Source of the DNA: Hyphococcus sp.
GTDB lineage: Bacteria > Pseudomonadota > Alphaproteobacteria > Caulobacterales > Parvularculaceae
Length of the DNA stretch: 64,000 nt
Assembly: GCA_021776245.1 (NCBI GenBank)
Contig: JAJFGF010000033.1
Span: 62,001-126,000 of the forward strand
Reading direction: 5' to 3'
Part shown: positions 29,080 to 37,274 of the stretch, piece after piece
How the letters are laid out: each line of letters opens with the position of its first letter
How positions within the stretch are numbered: position 1 is the stretch's first letter
Translations under genes and position numbers: made by a program
Notes under the pieces: model-generated
Seen by the model: the letters and a program-made list of their open reading frames with translations, nothing else
Databases searched by the model: none
What the model was told of the DNA's origin: nothing

Positions 29080-29314
29080 GGGCGTTTCCGAGATAAAGTG
29101 GTTCCCGGCTTATCGCTCCCGACCGCGAACGCGGTCAGTATCTTAGCTAGCGCGCCTTCGCGCGCGGGCCGCGAACGCGGTCAGTATCTTAGCTAGCGCG
29201 CCTTCGCGCGCGGGCCGCGAACGCGGTCAGTATCTTAGCTAGCGCGCCTTCGCGCGCGGGCCGCGAACGCGGTCAAGATTTTGGTCAGCGCGCCTTCGCG
29301 CGCAGGAAACGCCC
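29080..29314. repeat. Composite palindromic element bounded by 10-bp inverted repeats
   Basis: GGGCGTTTCC at 29080-29089 and its exact reverse complement GGAAACGCCC at 29305-29314 enclose 215 nt. Inside are a hairpin (GATAA.../...TTATC, 29092-29114, loop containing AGTGGTTCCCGG) and then the four 46-bp tandem units. It looks like a REP/BIME- or MITE-like unit in which one module has been amplified. No open frame is present. Confidence 0.75.
29123..29306. repeat. 46-bp tandem repeat, four units
   Basis: Units begin at 29123, 29169, 29215 and 29261. The first three are identical; the fourth differs in its middle and near its end. Each unit contains two hairpins: CCGCG-AA-CGCGG at the start and GCGCGCCTTCGCGCGC at the end. 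A single diverged copy of the same module lies at 56793-56842. Confidence 0.9.
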
Positions 29315-29328
29315 AAGGTTCATACTTT

Positions 29329-29411
29329 AGCGCATTTCTTATCGAAAGTTCATCGCGCCAGCGATGAACGCGTCCCGTCAAAAGCTTCGCTTTTGACTTC
29401 GGAAATGCGCT
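29329..29411. repeat. Second palindromic element with nested hairpins
   Basis: AGCGCATTTC (29329-29338) pairs with GAAATGCGCT (29402-29411). Inside are two perfect hairpins: TTCATCGC/GCGATGAA (29349-29368, loop 4) and GTCAAAAGC/GCTTTTGAC (29377-29397, loop 3). The folded form would be a cruciform or three-way junction. Confidence 0.75.
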
Positions 29412-29565
29412 AGCGTTTTCTCAGATGTTTCAGGTTTTTAACACTTCGTGATCGCGTTTGGCCGGTTGGTGCTGGAAATCCGCCTCATTCATCCCATATG
29501 GTGCCCGCATTGCAATTTCCCGGCGCGTTCGCGCCATGAGCCGCCAATAAGAGGGGAAGCTCCTG

Positions 29566-30201
29566 ATGTTTATGTCCCGCGTTCGCATTTTTGCCGCCCT
29601 GATTGCCGCCGCGTCGGCGGCTCCGCCCGCTGTTGCGCAAGACGACCCGGCTCCGGCCGCCGAGACGGAAGAAAACAGCATCGCCAGCGCGGTCATTTTT
29701 GCGAAAAAGCTGATGGCAGACGCAACCACGGTATTGACCGACGAGGGCGCGAGCGAAACCGAAAAACTTGAAAATTTCCGCGTGGTGCTGGCGGACGGGA
29801 TGGCGCTCGACGTCATTGGCCGGTTCATGATCGGCGAAGCGCGCAAGACCATGAGCGACGATCAGACGGCGCGCTATGGCGAGATTTTCCCGCAATATAT
29901 CACGCAACTCTACGCCGAGCAGTTTCAGGAAATTGTCGGCAAGCCCCTCAAAGTTATCGAAGCCAAAGGCATTGGCGCCCGTGACGTTATCGTACGCACG
30001 CAATTCGATCGCAAGGACGGCGCGCCGATCATGGTGGACTGGCGCATTCGCCATCTGCGCTCGGGCGAACGCAAGGCGATCGATATCATCGTCTCCGGCG
30101 TTTCGATCATGCTGGTCAAGCGCGAGGAGTTTTCGGCTTTTGTCGCCGCGAATGGCGTTGACGCGCTCATGGACCGGCTTGAGGCGGAAGCCGGGATTTA
30201 G
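29566..30201 (+). CDS. hpnM: Hopanoid-associated MlaC-like periplasmic protein HpnM
   Basis: 211 residues with a signal peptide ending PAVAQ (cleavage about residue 25). The mature part is an MlaC/Ttg2D-type phospholipid-binding fold (FRVVLADGMALDVIGRFMIG; RYGEIFPQYITQLYAEQF; VDWRIR). With HpnN it is thought to shuttle hopanoids across the periplasm. A GAGGGGAAG ribosome site precedes ATG 29566; an in-frame ATG at 29572 is an alternative. A terminator hairpin follows its stop. Confidence 0.9.
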   Translation: MFMSRVRIFAALIAAASAAPPAVAQDDPAPAAETEENSIASAVIFAKKLMADATTVLTDEGASETEKLENFRVVLADGMALDVIGRFMIGEARKTMSDDQTARYGEIFPQYITQLYAEQFQEIVGKPLKVIEAKGIGARDVIVRTQFDRKDGAPIMVDWRIRHLRSGERKAIDIIVSGVSIMLVKREEFSAFVAANGVDALMDRLEAEAGI

Positions 30202-30236
30202 AATGGTTCAATCGGCCGAACCATTCCAAATTTTTG
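30201..30236 (+). terminator. Rho-independent terminator after hpnM
   Basis: GAATGGTTC (30201-30209) pairs with GAACCATTC (30218-30226), then a run rich in T (AAATTTTTGTTTGG). It begins at the last base of the hpnM stop codon and separates hpnM from convergent ispA. Confidence 0.75.
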
Positions 30237-30306
30237 TTTGGTCGCGTTCGCCGCGGACTCGCCTCACTCAAATTGCGAAACCGCTGGTACTTTCGCTGTA
30301 AACGCC

Positions 30307-31194
30307 TTAATTCTTCCGTTCAAACACAAAATCCGCGGCGCCTTTGAGCGGCGCGGATTTATCGCCGAAGCGATCAAGATGGGCTTTGCAGCTGTCAATA
30401 AGTTCCACAGCTTTTGATTTCGCGCCGTCCATCCCAAGCAGTTTGATGAAGGTCGCTTTATCCATCTCCGCATCCTGGCCTGCCGGCTTGCCGAGCGCTT
30501 CCGCATCGCTGGTCGCATCAAGAATGTCATCGACGATTTGAAAAGCGAGCCCGAGGTCTTCGGAATAAGCGGCCAGCGCGCCGACCTCGTCTTTTGACCC
30601 CTCGCCGACAATGCCGCCGGCAACTGCGGAAAACCGGATCAGCGCGCCGGTTTTCAACCGTTGCAACTGCGTCACACCCGCCAAGTCAAAATCTTTTTGC
30701 TCGGCGTAGATATCAATCATCTGCCCGCCGACCATACCCGCCTTACCCGATGCGCGCGCAAGCTCGAGCGCAATTGCGCATCGGACCGCGCCATCAGGAT
30801 GGGTCTCCTCTTCCGCCAGAATTTCAAAGGCCTGAGTCAACAACGCATCGCCCGCAAGGATCGCCGTAGCGTCGTCATATTTTTTATGCACCGAGGGGCG
30901 CCCGCGCCGGAGATCACTGTCATCCATTGCCGGCAAATCATCATGAATGAGGCTGTAGCAATGGATCATTTCAACCGCGCAGCCGACGCGCACGGACCGC
31001 ACCCGTGATACGTCAAACATGTCGGCGGCTGCGACGGCCAGAAACGGGCGCAGCCTTTTGCCGCCGTCCAGGGCGCCCCAGCGCATGGCGTCGGCGACGC
31101 GGCCCAGGGGCCCGTCTTGCGTCGGCAGGAATTTGTCGAGCGCGGCCTCGACCAGTCCCGCCGTTTCCTTAATCGTCTGGTTAAATGCCGACAT
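30307..31194 (-). CDS. ispA: Farnesyl diphosphate synthase / (E)-polyprenyl synthase
   Basis: 295 residues, the size of bacterial FPP synthases. First Asp-rich motif IHDDLPAMDDSDLRRGRP (Asp85, Asp86, Asp91; the DDx4D type) and second motif VDDILD (Asp222, Asp223, Asp226), with GGKRLRP early on. It condenses IPP with DMAPP/GPP to give farnesyl diphosphate, the precursor HpnC/HpnD need for hydroxysqualene. Its place between hopanoid transport genes and ispH fits that supply role. It is convergent with hpnM. Confidence 0.93.
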   Translation of the reverse strand: MSAFNQTIKETAGLVEAALDKFLPTQDGPLGRVADAMRWGALDGGKRLRPFLAVAAADMFDVSRVRSVRVGCAVEMIHCYSLIHDDLPAMDDSDLRRGRPSVHKKYDDATAILAGDALLTQAFEILAEEETHPDGAVRCAIALELARASGKAGMVGGQMIDIYAEQKDFDLAGVTQLQRLKTGALIRFSAVAGGIVGEGSKDEVGALAAYSEDLGLAFQIVDDILDATSDAEALGKPAGQDAEMDKATFIKLLGMDGAKSKAVELIDSCKAHLDRFGDKSAPLKGAADFVFERKN

Positions 31195-31269
31195 GGCCTA
31201 TCCTCAACAACAAAATGAGCGCGCTTGTTAGCGCGCCCATCCAACCGGCTCAACGCCGCCGCGATGATT

Positions 31270-31944
31270 TTATCGCGCGGCGCTTTGAATAAAACCCGTA
31301 CCGTCACATTCATCGCAGTGGCGAGCGATGAGGCCGCGCTTGCCGCGTCCGTGACATTCATCGCAAAAAACCTGTTTCACCGCATTGGCGCCGAAAAAAT
31401 GCGACAGCATATCAGCGGGCAAGGCTTCAGGCGCGTCCGGCGCAATTGCGCGGTTGACGGCAAAATCACGGGCCGCCGCAAGCTTTGTCGCCGGGAAGGC
31501 TGACGCCGGCATCGAAGACATTTCACCGGTGAGCCCCCGCACGGTCGCGACCAGATCATTCCGCCAGGCTTCGAGGATCACAGCAAAATGCTTCTGGTTG
31601 AAAGCGCCAGTGACCCTGAGGCCAGCCATCAGGAAGAGATCGGCCCCTTCCAGGGAAACATTGCTGATTTGCAGATTACGGTTGAGGCCGTCGATCGTGC
31701 GCGCATCAGCGGGGAACCCAACAAATCTGGCAAAAAACCCAAGCTCAACGACCTTGCCGGATCCGGGCGCCGACTGCATCAGCGCAACAACAAAATTTAC
31801 GCCATGATCCTGAACCCCATAGACCTTTAAAGGCCCATCTTCGCCAAGCGCATCGGCCGCCCCGTATTGGCTTTTTAACGCCGACACGATCTTGGAGAGC
31901 GGCCACGATTCATCGTCGCTGCCGCCCGAAAACATCTTAAACAT
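31270..31944 (-). CDS. YbjN-like protein with C-terminal DnaJ-type zinc knuckle
   Basis: 224 residues from ATG 31942-31944, chosen because AAGGGG precedes it; a longer frame is possible. The body (about 1-180) resembles YbjN/DUF1821-type sensory-transduction folds (VVELGFFARFVGFP, ISNVSLEGADLFLMAGLRVTG), though this is a weak match by eye. The last 31 residues carry two CxxCxGxG motifs, Cys194/197 and Cys210/213 (CDECHGRG and CDECDGTG), half of the DnaJ zinc-binding region and likely one Zn site. No J domain is present. It is divergent from ispH. Role unknown. Confidence 0.7.
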   Translation of the reverse strand: MFKMFSGGSDDESWPLSKIVSALKSQYGAADALGEDGPLKVYGVQDHGVNFVVALMQSAPGSGKVVELGFFARFVGFPADARTIDGLNRNLQISNVSLEGADLFLMAGLRVTGAFNQKHFAVILEAWRNDLVATVRGLTGEMSSMPASAFPATKLAAARDFAVNRAIAPDAPEALPADMLSHFFGANAVKQVFCDECHGRGKRGLIARHCDECDGTGFIQSAAR

Positions 31945-32052
31945 GAACACCCCTTTTGGAACCAAACCCCGTCGGAGAGGCTACACGACGGGAGCCCCAT
32001 CGCCAAGCTGGGCCGCAAAACTCGAAATATCGCGAAAAAATGATCAGGAGAA

Positions 32053-32083
32053 TTGTTGCACTGCAACAAACCTCGCTATAGTG
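32053..32083 (+). promoter_or_regulatory. Putative ispH promoter with overlapping 17-bp operator
   Basis: TTGTTGCA-C-TGCAACAA (32053-32069) is a perfect dyad. A -35-like TTGTTG (32053-32058) or TTGCAC (32056-32061) falls inside it and TATAGT (32077-32082) is a plausible -10. The dyad has the TGC-N3-GCA core reported for PhaR-type regulators, but no PHB granule genes are adjacent, so the regulator is unknown. Confidence 0.45.
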
Positions 32084-32183
32084 CTTCACAATTCGTGATG
32101 TCCGGCGATGGTTGCCGCCGCCGCTGGCCCATGGAATAAGGCGTTTTTGGTGTTAGGTTGATAACAGTCAAAGGGGTGGCGCG

Positions 32184-33173
32184 ATGGCGGCGACCGAAGA
32201 GTTAAAAGTCGTTCTGGCGCAGCCTCGCGGGTTCTGCGCCGGCGTTGAGCGAGCGATCGATATCGTCGAACGGGCGCTGAAGCGTTACGGCGCGCCGGTC
32301 TATGTCCGCCATGAGATCGTTCACAACAAATTCGTCGTCGATACGTTACGCGAACGCGGCGCTGTCTTTGTCGAGGAAATAGACGAAATCCCCGAAGGCG
32401 CAGTCACCGTCTTTTCCGCCCATGGGGTTGCGCGAAAAGTTGAAAACGGCGCCCTCGTGCGCGAGCTGGATGTAATTGACGCCACGTGCCCGCTGGTCAC
32501 CAAAGTCCACAAGGAAGGCCGCCGTTATTCCGAAAAAGGTTACGATATTGTGTTGATCGGCCATATCGGCCACCCGGAAGTCGAAGGTACGCTTGGACAG
32601 ATACCGGGCACGGTACACGTGCTTTCGGAGGTCGAAGAAGTTGACAATCTTGAAGTCACTGACCGGGACCGCGTCGCGTTTGTGACGCAAACGACGCTGT
32701 CGGTGAACGACACCAAGGATGTTATTGCGGCGCTGAAGAAACGATTTCCAAAAATTGTCGGGCCGGATACGCGCGATATTTGCTACGCGACGCAAAACCG
32801 CCAGACCGCAGTGATCGCCATGGCCAAACAGGTCGATCTGTTGCTGGTCGTCGGCGCCCATAACAGCTCTAACTCGAACCGGCTACGCGAGATCGGCGAG
32901 AATTTCGGCGTGCCGAGTTATCTGATCGAAGACGCGTCAATGTTTGACCCGGCCTGGCTGGATGGCGTTCGCACTCTTGGCGTTACTGCCGGCGCATCGG
33001 CGCCAGAAACCCTGGTTCAGGAAACCATCGCGCGCCTGCGCGACTATCGTGAAGTTGACGTGGAAACGCTCGACGGCGTTGAAGAAAATGTTCATTTCAA
33101 GCTGCCCAAGGAACTTGCAGACGTGCCGCGGCCGAAAGACGCCATGGAAGCCTGGGCTGTCGGCAACTCTTAA
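32184..33173 (+). CDS. ispH: 4-hydroxy-3-methylbut-2-enyl diphosphate reductase IspH
   Basis: 329 residues. The three cluster cysteines are Cys18 ([12 protein letters not shown]), Cys102 ([11 protein letters not shown]) and Cys200 ([10 protein letters not shown]), all conserved. It reduces HMBPP to IPP and DMAPP with a 4Fe-4S cluster, the last step of the MEP pathway. It lies 39 nt upstream of hpnH on the same strand, so isoprenoid supply and hopanoid tailoring are probably co-transcribed. Confidence 0.97.
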   Translation: MAATEELKVVLAQPRGFCAGVERAIDIVERALKRYGAPVYVRHEIVHNKFVVDTLRERGAVFVEEIDEIPEGAVTVFSAHGVARKVENGALVRELDVIDATCPLVTKVHKEGRRYSEKGYDIVLIGHIGHPEVEGTLGQIPGTVHVLSEVEEVDNLEVTDRDRVAFVTQTTLSVNDTKDVIAALKKRFPKIVGPDTRDICYATQNRQTAVIAMAKQVDLLLVVGAHNSSNSNRLREIGENFGVPSYLIEDASMFDPAWLDGVRTLGVTAGASAPETLVQETIARLRDYREVDVETLDGVEENVHFKLPKELADVPRPKDAMEAWAVGNS

Positions 33174-33212
33174 CCGCAAACGCTAAACAAAAAGAAACGT
33201 CCGGAGACAATC

Positions 33213-34367
33213 ATGTCAGTATCCCTTCACCAGCAAGTCCGCATTGGCGCCTATGTCGCCAAACAAACTATTATGGGCCGAAAAAAATACCCGTTGGTGC
33301 TGTTCCTTGAGCCGCTTTTTCGCTGCAATCTCGCCTGCCCGGGCTGCGGCAAGATCGATTACCCGGCGCCGATTCTGAACAAGCGGCTGTCAGTAAAAGA
33401 ATGTCTCGATGCGGTAGACGAATGCGGCGCGCCGGTTGTGGCCGTGCCCGGCGGCGAACCGCTGATCCATAAGGAAATCGGCGAAATTGTCGAAGGCATT
33501 GTCGCGCGCAAGAAATTTGTTTCCCTGTGCACCAATGCGCTGCTTCTGGAAAAGAAACTTCACCTCTTTAAGCCGTCGCCGTTTTTGTTTTTCTCAGTCC
33601 ATCTGGACGGGCTTGAAGAAGAGCACGACAAGGCGGTGGATCAAAAGGGCACTTTCAAGATCGCAGTCGATGCGATTAAAGCGGCGCAGGCAAAAGGCTT
33701 TCAGGTCAATGTTAACGCCACCATCTTTGACAATATGAGCGCAAAACAGGTCGCTGATTATCTCGACTTCGCAACCGATCTCGGCGTCAATATCTCTATC
33801 TCGCCGGGCTATGCTTATGAGCGCGCCGAAGACAAAGAACACTTCCTGTCGCGGGCAAAAACAAAACAGCTTTTCCGCGATGTCTTTAAGCTCGGCAAGG
33901 ATCGCGGGCGCGAATGGAATCTTTCCCATTCAACGCTTTTCCTTGATTTCCTCGCGGGCAATCAGGAATATCATTGCACGCCATGGGGCTCACCGACCCG
34001 CAATGTCTTTGGCTGGCAAAAGCCATGTTACCTTCTTGGCGAAGGCTATGTGTCGTCCTTCAAGGAATTGATGGAAACGACTGAGTGGGAAAAATACGGC
34101 ACCGGCAAATATGAAAAATGTTCAAACTGCATGGCCCATTGCGGCTATGAGCCGACGGCCGCGATGGATGCTGCGAAAAATCCGCTGAAACTTTTTGGAT
34201 TGAGCAATATGTTCAAGATCAAAACCGAAGGCCCCATGGCGCCAGAGATTGATCTGTCCAAAGCGCGTCCCGCCGAAGACGTTCATGAAAAACTCGTCGC
34301 CAATGAGATGTCAAAGATCGAGACTGAGAAAAAGTCTGTCAAAGAGCGGTCCGAGGTCGCGGCGTAA
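33213..34367 (+). CDS. hpnH: Hopanoid radical SAM enzyme HpnH
   Basis: 384 residues. The radical-SAM cluster motif is Cys38-x3-Cys42-x2-Cys45 (FRCNLACPGCGKIDYP), followed by PGGEPLIH and FFSVHLDGLEE. HpnH adds the 5'-deoxyadenosyl radical to diploptene to give adenosylhopane, the first step to C35 hopanoids. A C-terminal Cys cluster (CSNCMAHCGYEPTAA) is also present, as in the family. Its 3' end overlaps the convergent hpnG gene by 57 nt. Confidence 0.96.
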   Translation: MSVSLHQQVRIGAYVAKQTIMGRKKYPLVLFLEPLFRCNLACPGCGKIDYPAPILNKRLSVKECLDAVDECGAPVVAVPGGEPLIHKEIGEIVEGIVARKKFVSLCTNALLLEKKLHLFKPSPFLFFSVHLDGLEEEHDKAVDQKGTFKIAVDAIKAAQAKGFQVNVNATIFDNMSAKQVADYLDFATDLGVNISISPGYAYERAEDKEHFLSRAKTKQLFRDVFKLGKDRGREWNLSHSTLFLDFLAGNQEYHCTPWGSPTRNVFGWQKPCYLLGEGYVSSFKELMETTEWEKYGTGKYEKCSNCMAHCGYEPTAAMDAAKNPLKLFGLSNMFKIKTEGPMAPEIDLSKARPAEDVHEKLVANEMSKIETEKKSVKERSEVAA

Positions 34368-35015
34368 AGTTTTTAACGCCGCTTCTGAATCTTTTCCCAG
34401 TTTTATCAACGCAGGAAATTGCTGCGGATCGCGCAGGGCTGCGCCGAGCGTCGCCAGAGTGCGTGTTGATCCATCCTGCGCCACGGCATTGAGCGCTGCC
34501 GGGGGGAGCGCCCGGTCCGCCGGATCGGCTATAGCGCGGATCGCCAGAAACGGAACGCCCGCGCCCGCTGCAGCGCGCGCAGCGCCATGGCTTTCCATAT
34601 CGACGGCGAGCGCATTGTGATTGTGAAATAGCGCCGACTTTTTGCTGGTGTTATCAATAATCTCATCTGAGCCAAATAATGCGCCGGATTTGGCGCCCGC
34701 GTCGCGCGCAGCGTCGCGCATCGCACCGATCAGATAAGAGTGGCTTTCCCACACCGCTCCATCGTCGGCGATGATTTGATTGCCGATAATCAAATCGCCC
34801 GAGGCCAGCGCCGGGTCCAGCCCGCCGGAAACGCCAACGCTGATGATCGCGCCGGCGCCTTCATGACAGAGCGTCGCTGCAATCGCTTCGGCGCGCGCCG
34901 CATTGGCGCCGGAAACGCCGATGCGCAGCCGTTTATCCTGAACAGCATCACGCACCGCCGCCGCCTCGGATTTAAGGCCGCAGATAACGCCGATAAAACT
35001 ATGCGACATGGACAT
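34311..35015 (-). CDS. hpnG: Adenosylhopane nucleosidase/phosphorylase HpnG
   Basis: 234 residues, a member of the nucleoside phosphorylase/MTA-SAH nucleosidase fold (GAIISVGVSGGLDPALASGD; AVDMESHGAARAA, where the ME-x-HGAA motif lies in the active site). It releases adenine from adenosylhopane to give ribosylhopane or its phosphate. The 3' end runs 57 nt into hpnH on the opposite strand. It follows hpnE by 109 nt. An in-frame ATG two codons in is an alternative start. Confidence 0.9.
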   Translation of the reverse strand: MSMSHSFIGVICGLKSEAAAVRDAVQDKRLRIGVSGANAARAEAIAATLCHEGAGAIISVGVSGGLDPALASGDLIIGNQIIADDGAVWESHSYLIGAMRDAARDAGAKSGALFGSDEIIDNTSKKSALFHNHNALAVDMESHGAARAAAGAGVPFLAIRAIADPADRALPPAALNAVAQDGSTRTLATLGAALRDPQQFPALIKLGKDSEAALKTLRRDLGPLFDRLFLSLDL

Positions 35016-35124
35016 ATTTGGTTGCCATTGAAATGTCAGGATGAGCCCTGGAGCCTTGCGGTTCTATAAACAACTCATTTCCAAATTAGATCAATTCATT
35101 TCAAGTTCCGGGCAGCCCGTGAAG

Positions 35125-36393
35125 TTACGTCCCGGACAGAACAAATCTCGCCGCCTTGTTCCCCGATCTGATTGATCCTTCGATCGTCGCCGGCACGCCG
35201 GTATCCGTATGATCGCCGGCGAGAAAAAGATTGCGGTAGGCGGTTTCAGCCTTGAGCCGCATGCGCACGCCGTCAGGCGACTGATCCGGTGTGGCGCGCC
35301 TTTCGCGAATGACCCGCACCCGTTCATAAGCTACCGGCCCAAGGTCGAGGGCGACTTGCGTTTCCCGCCAGATATTTTCGACAATTTCGGCATTTGGAAC
35401 ATCATCGGCGCCAATCGCATTCGAGGCCGACGTTGTAATGCTGATCACGTCATCGCGGACAAAAGCCCATTGTCCATCGCTCGATATCATGCCGATAAAG
35501 GGGCCGTCGCCGAGCGCTTCGGTTGGGACGGCTGCGCTCATACGGTAATGCACATTCAAAATGCTCGCGTCATCCGCTGGAGGATCGAATTCCGGCATGA
35601 TCTGTTTCAGACGCGACGGCGGCAGTGCGAAAATCACCTGATCGTCGTCTTCAAGCGCTACACATTCATCCGCAAAATTAAGCGCCGCAACGGCGCCGCC
35701 TTCCACCACCGCACTGCGCAACCGTGCATTCAATCGGATCACGCCGCCTTTTTGCTCGATAAAGGCGAGCGCCGGATCAATAAAAGCCGGGCTCAGCCCT
35801 TTTTTTGCGACGAGCGGCGTTGACGCCTGTCCGCCAAGCAAAAATGTCTCGCGGATAACGCGCCACAAGAGTTTTGCCTGGCCGCGCGCCGGCGTCGTAT
35901 TAAGGACAGCGAATGTTAGCGGTTCCCAGAACCGCTTAAAAAGAACGCTCTTTTCATCAACGATATCTGCAACGGTTTTTTCACCGTCCGCCAAAGCGAT
36001 CCCCGCCGCCCTGACATAATCCATCACGTCAGTATCGGGCACGCGCCACTGCTTGTCGAAAACCCAGAACGGGATTGGTCCGTCATTGATGCGCACAGTC
36101 CAGCGCTGCCCGGTTGCGACATCAACAAAAGGATAAAGGGCGAAGGGCGGCCCGGTGAGCGCGTCAAGGGAACCAATCCGCTCTAGATAGGCCAGCGCAG
36201 ATTTGTTGCCCGACATGATCAGGTGATTGCCATTGTCGATGTTGCGCTCAAGATGCTTGTCGTAAAAAGAGCGGCAACGCCCGCCCGCCTGCCCGGCGCT
36301 GTCATAAAGAGTAACGGCGTGACCGCGCTCGACCAGTCTTGCGCCTGCGGCGAGACCAGAAAGCCCGGCGCCAATGATATGCGTGCGGCTCAC
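35125..36393 (-). CDS. hpnE: Hydroxysqualene dehydroxylase HpnE
   Basis: 422 residues, FAD-dependent amine-oxidase-like enzyme. N-terminal dinucleotide fold THIIGAGLSGLAAGARL and AGGRCRSFYD; a C-terminal FAD motif FLAGDHTDTGVPATIEGSIR. It reduces hydroxysqualene to squalene. The GTG start overlaps the hpnD stop (GTGA). Only the three-enzyme HpnC-D-E route to squalene is present in the window. Confidence 0.95.
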   Translation of the reverse strand: MSRTHIIGAGLSGLAAGARLVERGHAVTLYDSAGQAGGRCRSFYDKHLERNIDNGNHLIMSGNKSALAYLERIGSLDALTGPPFALYPFVDVATGQRWTVRINDGPIPFWVFDKQWRVPDTDVMDYVRAAGIALADGEKTVADIVDEKSVLFKRFWEPLTFAVLNTTPARGQAKLLWRVIRETFLLGGQASTPLVAKKGLSPAFIDPALAFIEQKGGVIRLNARLRSAVVEGGAVAALNFADECVALEDDDQVIFALPPSRLKQIMPEFDPPADDASILNVHYRMSAAVPTEALGDGPFIGMISSDGQWAFVRDDVISITTSASNAIGADDVPNAEIVENIWRETQVALDLGPVAYERVRVIRERRATPDQSPDGVRMRLKAETAYRNLFLAGDHTDTGVPATIEGSIRSGNKAARFVLSGT

Positions 36394-37274
36394 GCAATCC
36401 CCTTAAGCTTTGGCGCCGCAAACCAGCGCGCGGCAATTGCTATTTTTTCCAGCTTCGATAGCTCGATTTTCGGCTGGCCGTTTGCCCAGCCCCGCGCTGT
36501 CATTTTCTCAAGATAGCGCTCGTAAACGCCCATCATCAGCAAAGCGGGCCTTAATGTCTTCCAGTCAAGATCCGCAAGCGCGTTGCGCGCGCGGTTAAAC
36601 TTTTCACGCGCGATCATCGCCAGGTCTTCGCGCACTGCCGGCAGGCCCGGCGACGTTACTATTTCTTCCGGCGTCAACGGGCAGCTGTGTTTTTGCAAAA
36701 GCTCGGCGGGAAGATAAAGACGGCCTTCGACGGCGTCTTCCTCAACATCGCGCAGAATATTTGTCAGCTGCAACGCATCGCCCAGGGACAGCGCAAAATC
36801 TTCAGCTGTTTTTGTGCGCGGCGCACCAAAGACCGGCATAGAGAGCATGCCGACAGCGCCCGCAGCGCGCCGCGTATAGGCGAAAAGCCCGTCAAATGTC
36901 GGCGCCACAATCGGCCCCTCAGCGTCCATTTCCATCCCTTCAATCACCAGGATGAACTCGTCCTTGGGCAGGTCAAAGCGCTCGATCTGATCGAGCAACG
37001 CAACGCCGGTCGGACAGGATGGCGCACCGCGATAAATATTTTCTATTTCCTGACGCCACGCCTTGAGGCCGGCGCGCTTTTCGCTCAGCGGACCCTTCTC
37101 ATCAGCGATATCATCAACTTCGCGGCAAAAAGCATAGATCGCATACATCGCTTCGCGGCGCTTCCTCGAAAGGATACGCATGCCCGCGCCAAAGGAAGTG
37201 CTTGAGCGTTTCACGGTCTCATGGGCGTGACGGCGCGCCGCAGCGGGCGAAAGGACTTGCACCGCCTCGCTCAT
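36390..37274 (-). CDS. hpnD: Presqualene diphosphate synthase HpnD
   Basis: 294 residues, a squalene/phytoene-synthase fold. Two Asp-rich motifs are visible: FCREVDDIADE and LTNILRDVEEDAVEGRLYLP. It condenses two farnesyl diphosphates to presqualene diphosphate. It overlaps hpnC by four bases (ATGA) and hpnE by four bases. Confidence 0.95.
   Translation of the reverse strand: MSEAVQVLSPAAARRHAHETVKRSSTSFGAGMRILSRKRREAMYAIYAFCREVDDIADEKGPLSEKRAGLKAWRQEIENIYRGAPSCPTGVALLDQIERFDLPKDEFILVIEGMEMDAEGPIVAPTFDGLFAYTRRAAGAVGMLSMPVFGAPRTKTAEDFALSLGDALQLTNILRDVEEDAVEGRLYLPAELLQKHSCPLTPEEIVTSPGLPAVREDLAMIAREKFNRARNALADLDWKTLRPALLMMGVYERYLEKMTARGWANGQPKIELSKLEKIAIAARWFAAPKLKGIA

Larger units (their letters stand above)
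29015..29565. other. Repeat-filled intergenic region between hpnN and hpnM
   Basis: 551 nt with no coding frame of merit. Two adjoining palindromic elements fill 29080-29411 (listed separately). The last 150 nt lead to the hpnM ribosome site (GAGGGGAAG) and show nothing else. Confidence 0.7.

Noticed and set aside
29123-29306. Tandem repeats considered as a CRISPR array
   Set aside because: Units are directly adjacent with no variable spacers and contain two hairpins each; no cas genes are near.
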